Shown here: piece after piece, positions 59,162-64,000 of the stretch
Numbering within the stretch: position 1 is the first letter of the stretch
How the letters are laid out: each line of letters starts with the position of its first letter
Source: Diphasiastrum complanatum
Taxonomy: Eukaryota > Streptophyta > Lycopodiopsida > Lycopodiales > Lycopodiaceae
Assembly (NCBI GenBank): GCA_029204225.1
Contig: CM055100.1
Coordinates: 58,415,583-58,479,582, forward strand
Length of the DNA stretch: 64,000 bases
Direction of reading: 5' to 3'
Made by a program: the position numbers and the translations under genes
The notes under the pieces: model-generated
Told to the model about the DNA's origin: nothing
What the model saw: only the letters and a program-made list of their open reading frames with translations
Database searches by the model: none

Positions 59162-59863
59162 TGTGAAAAATACAGATCCTAAGTGGATCTAAACTCCAAG
59201 ATCATTGGCTTGAATGCTTGCATTCCAAACTACATAAGCTAGGAATTGGCAACACATTCTATGCTACCTAGAATGCAAAGAACTTGATCAAAAAGCATTT
59301 ATCACAAATGGAAACTTCCATAAACATCAAGTGCGGCCCAAAATAGCATTATACAGTCCATAATACATCAGCCTACCACTTTTGGAAAGCACCTAAGATC
59401 ATACACAATAGCTTGAAGACAATACACACAACAATGCTCTCAATGGAGGAAGAAACAATGACAATGATCTATTGATCTCAATGAAGCATACAAAAGGTTT
59501 CTCCAACCTGTTCTCCACGACAAAGTCCTAAAAGATAGCAGGCGACTGCAAGAGTATCTGAGGGCACCGGCATGGAAATGAATGGATGAGGAAGATGACT
59601 CTCTCTCCTCTCTCTAGAAGGTACTTGACCCTAGATATTCCCTATATAGGAAAAATAGCTAAAAATGGCTTATATGACCAAAATACATCAAAATGGTCTC
59701 ATTTTGAAGGGTATGAAGTTTGACACTTCATCATACTGAAAAAATACAGTAAATAAAAACATTGTGGCCTGGTTCACACGTGTGAAACTCCAGAACCAAA
59801 ACTATTTACAATTTTAGCCAATTTAGGCCTCAAACTAGCTAGGAAATGTTGACAATTTTCACA
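59162..59863 (-). repeat. Copia 5' LTR (702 bp)
   Basis: Same ends as the 3' LTR; three single-base differences. At about 59523-59584 some 62 bp replace 15 bp of the other LTR. The palindrome TTCACACGTGTGAA is at 59773-59786. Confidence 0.93.
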
Positions 59864-60240
59864 GAGAGTACCAAAGAAAAGTATGACAGGTGTTAATAAG
59901 AGAGGCTTGTGATGACTTAAAGCCGCAATATTATCGGGTAGGAAAGAATACGAGAGGTTGTCATCAGAGAGTTTCTTGGTTTCCAAAGAGAGATTGACCA
60001 TTTTCAGGCTAGTCCATTTATCCTTGGAGGGAAGAGAAGACGGGGAAAGGGATTTATTTTTTTGAGCATTTGCAAAGCTAAGGGCAAGGGTGACAGTTGA
60101 AGGAAGGAAGAGAAGGCCTTTGAGGTTAAGAGGAATATTGTTAGGGGCGCTGTTGAAAGGGGGGACAAATGATTCCTGTCAATGAAAGGGGTGGAACGGA
60201 GGGTCCTGCTCAAAGATGAGCAAATGCAACTTTATCACGC
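59864..60240 (-). pseudogene. Coding-like fragment interrupted by the Copia insertion
   Basis: On the minus strand a frame reads TLALSFANAQKNKSLSPSSL, then KWTSLKMVNLSLETKKLSDD and HHKPLLLTPVILFFGT, ending at the Copia edge. It resembles the upstream ORF of a non-LTR (LINE) element in style, but I see no diagnostic motif. Frames break on both sides. Confidence 0.35.
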
Positions 60241-60470
60241 TTGAAAAAGGCATGACCATGAGAGTGACTGACCATCAGAGAAAAAGAGCCAGAAATCGAG
60301 ACAGATACCGTAGAATAAAGAAAACAAGTGTTTAAAAACACTATTAAAAGAAGAAAACATGTCAGAGTTTGTGTTTAGAAACACAATAAAATTTCAAAAG
60401 GCAAAAACTCTTTTATTATAGAAGTCCCCTATTTATGAATTGAAATGAACTAGGGAACTTGTGTTCCAAT

Positions 60471-60676
60471 TCAACCATGGGTTGTTATAAAAAATTCATC
60501 CAAACAAATCAAATATTTTCGGTTCTCAAATGATTCATGAGTCTTATTATTAATTTTCGTACACTTTCAAGGAATCAACCATAGGTTTCTATAAAAAAAT
60601 CATCCTGCCAAATCAAATATTTTCGATTCTCAAGTGATTCATGAGTCTTATTATTATTTTTCATACACTTTCAAGG
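60471..60676. repeat. 104-bp tandem duplication
   Basis: Units at 60471-60574 and 60575-60676 share TCAACCAT(G/A)GGTT, AAATCAAATATTTTCG and GATTCATGAGTCTTATTATT, with about ten differences. Confidence 0.9.
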
Positions 60677-61230
60677 GCAAAAAAAAGGGAAAAAAAATTC
60701 ATTACTTAAATTCAAGCACGTTTGCTTCTTCAAAGACAGGGCATCAGTACTTCAACCTTATTTTGATAGTCATCAACAATCTCACCAATGGATTGCCAGG
60801 TGGCTTTTCATCAAAAAAAAAGTTCTAGGTCAAGAATTTCGAGGATTGTGGACACACATGTCTCTAATTCTAGGATGCCCATTCAACCATTCTTGAACAT
60901 TTGTAAAACTATGGAGCTATTCTTCATTCAAAAGATATATGGCTCAATAGTTAATACTCCAACAAAATGCCTTTTTATAGTTACCGAGGAGGAATATTAG
61001 TACCATTCAATAAAAACAATGTTATATCAAATTTCAGTACTGTATTTCAAACGGTCTTACTTCCAAAATGAAAAAAGATGCTAAAAGTCCCATTTTGCTC
61101 ATTCGATCAAAAGTGATGAGTGTAAACATGTGCATGGGCTCTCAACAAAGTTTCTTTACCGTAATGCTAGGTGCTCAGGCTTTTTGTGTATTTTGGAGGC
61201 ACCTCCAACAACGGAATATGCATCCACCTT

Positions 61231-61305
61231 TCTCTCTCCTCCAGAATGTGCAATTATCTCTCTGGAATGTGCATTCTCTCTCCAAAATGTGCTTTCTCTC
61301 TCCAC
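61231..61305. repeat. Degenerate 24-26-bp tandem repeat
   Basis: Variants of CTCTCTCCAGAATGTGC recur three to four times. Confidence 0.7.
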
Positions 61306-61436
61306 CCCACCTTGCATTATGTCGTGAAATGCCCATGGGCCTCGGGCCTTCCTTGCAGGTCGAGGCCTTGCCCTCAGGCTCTCGCCCTCCTGCATAGAAG
61401 GGCTTCTGATGGGGCCTTCCACCATAAGTATTGGAT

Positions 61437-61700
61437 ACTTTGTGCCTATTCTGTCCACTTTTTGAACAAATTAAAAAGCAAAATAAGCATCTATTTTTTT
61501 TGTTGGAAAAAGTCAAACTGCTCATTATGCTTCATAATGAGCATGTAAAAATTTTTAGAGTATCCATTACGCAATGGAAAGCACCGGGCACGAAACATTC
61601 TGCCGGGTTTGTGTTTTAGAAAAATTTAGGCTCGGTCACTCAGGGCCCGCCTAAAAAATTTCTGAAAATCCTTACCGGGCAAAATGGGTTTGGAACCCAT
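61437..61700 (+). repeat. Dispersed repeat, copy 2
   Basis: Same orientation and landmark order as 7494-7790. This copy holds a perfect hairpin GCTCATTATG-CTT-CATAATGAGC at 61520-61542, half ruined in copy 1. Confidence 0.55.
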
Positions 61701-61832
61701 TTCATAGTAAGTAAATGCTATGTTTGTAGTCTTTGAGGTTTCCCCATATCTGGTTTTCACAAGGATATAGGATTTCAAATTTCAATTCTTGTGCTTTGGT
61801 CATTAAAATGATTGCTTACACTTCAAGCAGGT

Positions 61833-61981
61833 TTCCCAAGGATCCCAGTGCCCACCACCAGAGAGAGTTGGCAATCAATGCGATAGAGATGATAACAAAG
61901 CTGCAGAACTCTCGAAATTATTGTTTGAGCTTATCCCTTCGTTGGATCCAGCACATTATTCCGTGTCTAGTCACTAGTGTG
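61833..61981 (+). CDS. Possible exon, family not recognised
   Basis: After a TTCAAGCAG acceptor-like site the plus strand reads VSQGSQCPPPERVGNQCDRD and then NKAAELSKLLFELIPSLDPA, closing at a TAG near 61979. The amino-acid choice is protein-like but the stretch is short. Confidence 0.3.
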
Positions 61982-62060
61982 TGCAGCAAGAATTGCGTGC
62001 GTAGCCGAATACAACCCACCAGAATCTTCCCAATGAACTGCAAGTTATGGAGTTACGGAA

Positions 62061-62475
62061 ATGCCTGTTTGGTTTGCGTGCTTAGTGCTACTTCATTTCG
62101 TCATCCTTGTCCACGGTTTTGACGTGGACATGGGCCTGCTAGTGGATGGAAGCTTTGATGGTTTCATGACGCGCTCGGAGCACCGTCTCTGTTGGGACTT
62201 AGTGTATTGCGTTGCGCTTGTATATATACTGGCAGAGACTCGAGACCATATACTGGCTAATAGGCTATAGCTATCGAATATCTCTGGTGAGGAAAATCGA
62301 GTTGGTGGGGATCCGATCAGAGCTAAGGTCACGGGCTGCCTGGATCTTCCGACTGATCGCACACAGCATGTTGTGTGGGCTCTTGATTGTTGTTCTGGGG
62401 ATACGTCCCTTCAGAAAGAAGTTCAGAGATGGATGATTGCGACAAGACTTGCAGAGATTGAGACCTGCAGAGACT
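62061..62475 (+). pseudogene. Possible gene remnant, family not recognised
   Basis: An ATG at 62061 opens a hydrophobic signal-like start (MPVWFACLVLLHFVILVHGF) followed by DVDMGLLVDGSFDGFMTRSE, stopping at 62270. In another frame 62298-62475 reads GDPIRAKVTGCLDLPTDRTQ, HVVWALDCC and QRWMIATRLAEIETCRD before a stop. No known domain is recognised; it could be two exons or a broken gene. Confidence 0.3.
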
Positions 62476-63634
62476 GAGGTATAGAACGATGACTGCTGAT
62501 AGTCACCTGCACAATTTTGGGCTTGCAAGCCTTGAGCTTTGTTTGCTCAGATGTTTACTCTACATGGTGGGCAGGTCTCTCCACGCATAGCCACATGCAT
62601 CATTTTTAGTGTTTGTTTTAATTTTTTTTGTCTCAAACATATCCCATAGGGCACATTCACAAGGATGTAAGAAAAAAAGTGGTTCAGGGTGTGCACAACA
62701 TCCAAGAACTAACTTAACTAGCAGGCTTTCAAAATTGCATGCGTTTGATAAGGTTGTACTTTCCAAATTGGAGGCCTATCCTGGCGTGCATCTCAATGCA
62801 GGAGAATGCATGTGGCCATTCTAGCATGCATATCTTGGGGCTAATGCATACATTGGGATGAGCATATTATGCACACCAATGCTGTAGTGACAGTGGTGGT
62901 GAAGCAACCATTTTCATGTGACATTGGTGGTGCAACAACCATTGGAGATAGGGGATGATACTACCATCGATTCAAAATGGTGATTATCATTCCCCATCCT
63001 TAGATTTGTGGACACCAGTGTTGTCACACCAGTGGTGATGCAAAATACGCTTACCCATATCTTGCGGCTACTGTAGTGAATGTACATTGTGTACACCATC
63101 GTGTTCAGCTACATGCAATCATGACTCATGAGCTGCCTTTAAGAGCATCATGGATCATGGGTTTGAACTTTGAGGTGCACACAAGCTTTGGCTTCTATTG
63201 TCGGGTGCACTTTAAAACTTAGAAACAAGATAAATTCCAAAGGCATACAAAGAAGCACCTCATGCTCATGCTCATGCTCATCCTCTCATATAGGTTGTGA
63301 AGGGCTAGTAGGTAAGGCCTCCAAACCTCTCTTGAGCATCAACTTGAGGTGGCATTTAGCTCACCCTAGACCATGTATGTTTTACTAATTTTGTGACACT
63401 CAAAGAATAAAAAACCCTCACCTCACTCAATGGGGACTTTACATGGTTTAGTTGCATTTTTTAAGATTTATGTTTTGTTAGACCATAGTAGGCAATAAAG
63501 CAAAAAATCTTTTTCGTATAATCAAGCGGTGGGATCATAGAGAATCAAAACTAGGTGGACAAGCCAAACTTAAGTACAATACACCATCTCACCACGTGTG
63601 GGAAGATAACTAAAAAACATTATTTTCCGTTACC
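62476..63634. other. Unassigned spacer
   Basis: No domain. It contains an (ATGCTC)n microsatellite near 63260-63285. Confidence 0.35.
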
Positions 63635-64000
63635 ATTTACGGAAAGCATTTTGGATCGCCTTGTTGGTGCTGAAGCTTATAGTTTTTTGGAATGGATTCA
63701 ATGGATACAACCAAGTCAAGATTGCACCTACTGATCAACTCAAAATTGCCTTTGCAACAGAGTGAGGAACTTATGCTTACAAGGTTATGCCATTTGGGCT
63801 ATGCAACGCACCAAGTACTTTTTAGCGAGTGATGCAGTTTGCTTTCAAGAAATATTCAAAAAATTGTTGAAATCTATTTAGATAATCTTGGAATCCATGG
63901 TTTGGAGATAGAACATTTGGAACATCTAGAGAAAGTGCTTGAACGATGTCGGCAGTACTAGATCTCTTTGAATCCAGAAAAGTATCAGATTTGGGCTACC
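63635..64000 (+). pseudogene. Gypsy reverse transcriptase fragment, cut by window end
   Basis: The plus strand encodes GFNGYNQVKIAPTDQLKIAF, a stop, then YAYKVMPFGLCNAPSTF and FAFKKYSKN, the conserved middle of Gypsy RT. Stops and frame changes after about 63823 show decay, and the expected YxDD box is ruined. It continues beyond the window. Confidence 0.75.

Larger units (their letters stand above)
53396..59863 (-). mobile_element. Nearly complete, young Copia LTR retrotransposon
   Basis: Two LTRs (53396-54050 and 59162-59863) flank a primer site, leader, gag, protease, integrase, RT and RNase H on the minus strand. The 5-bp target duplication GAGAG is present on both sides (53391-53395, 59864-59868). 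The LTRs differ by three transitions and one replaced block, so insertion was recent. A single frameshift between gag-protease and the rest is the only break I see. It interrupts older sequence that reads on from 53.39 to 59.87 kb. Confidence 0.93.
60241..61436. other. Unassigned repeat-rich spacer
   Basis: No coding domain. It contains a 104-bp tandem duplication (60471-60676) and a run of CTCTCTCCA(A/G)AATGTGC-like units at 61231-61305. Confidence 0.4.

Noticed and set aside
62061-62270. Secreted small protein
   Set aside because: The hydrophobic start is suggestive, but the frame is short, has no mature-domain match and sits in a region of broken frames; kept only as a weak gene remnant.

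Overview
This is plant nuclear DNA. It is AT-rich and long-introned, with degraded LTR retrotransposons of both Copia and Gypsy type inserted next to and into each other, plus long (GA)n/(CT)n arrays. One complete intron-containing host gene is present. The repeat load, the 3.8 kb first intron and the protein's style fit a large-genome seed plant, possibly a gymnosperm; the species is inference only.

The one gene I can read from start to stop is a vacuolar H+-translocating inorganic pyrophosphatase (K+-dependent type I, AVP1/VHP1-like) on the minus strand, 38576 down to 31448. Eight exons join without a frameshift into 764 codons with every catalytic motif present. Its promoter side (38.6-39.2 kb) carries several CACGTG G-boxes. 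A 437-bp element with terminal inverted repeats (a MITE candidate) lies 0.8 kb upstream of the start, and a tRNA-like SINE head lies in intron 1. Two or three other stretches look like pieces of host genes but match nothing I recognise: 5825-6860 minus (two exons with good splice sites and one frameshift), 8131-8796 plus, and 61.8-62.5 kb plus.

Layout: 0-0.45 kb LINE reverse-transcriptase tail (minus). 0.9-3.5 kb Copia gag scrap cut by a Gypsy LTR, with a tRNA-Asp primer site and a Gypsy gag (plus). 3.5-4.7 kb Copia gag (minus). 5.8-6.9 kb unknown gene fragment. 7.5-8.8 kb dispersed repeat, (CT)n and unknown ORF. 9.8-12.4 kb Gypsy integrase end and probable LTR (minus). 12.8-13.6 kb LTR (plus). 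14.1-16.9 kb chromodomain Gypsy (minus). 17-19.7 kb unassigned. 19.7-21.1 kb Copia gag start plus LTR (minus). 21.5-23.07 kb Copia pol (minus), abutting head-to-head a Copia gag-pol-LTR-gag run (plus) at 23.08-28.8 kb. 28.8-31.4 kb repeats. 31.4-38.6 kb pyrophosphatase. 39.4-39.8 kb MITE. 42.5-46.1 kb Copia (minus) with a 187-bp (GA)n in its LTR. 47.5-48.4 kb Copia LTR and gag start (plus). 48.4-49.9 kb Gypsy protease-RT (minus), joined to a pol-deleted Copia at 49.9-53.2 kb. 53.4-59.9 kb nearly complete young Copia (minus). 59.9-61.4 kb flanking repeats. 61.4-61.7 kb second copy of the dispersed repeat. 63.6-64 kb Gypsy RT (plus).

The youngest event is the Copia element at 53396-59863: 5-bp target duplication GAGAG, LTRs differing by three transitions and one replaced block, intact primer site, and a gag-pol broken by only one frameshift. 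Truncated relatives lie at 49.9-53.2 and 19.7-21.1 kb. No clearly new biological system is evident. The best leads are the Copia derivative whose integrase and RT are replaced by about 440 bp of unknown sequence still in frame, the unidentified spliced gene fragment at 5.8-6.9 kb, and the promoter MITE plus G-box cluster at the pyrophosphatase.
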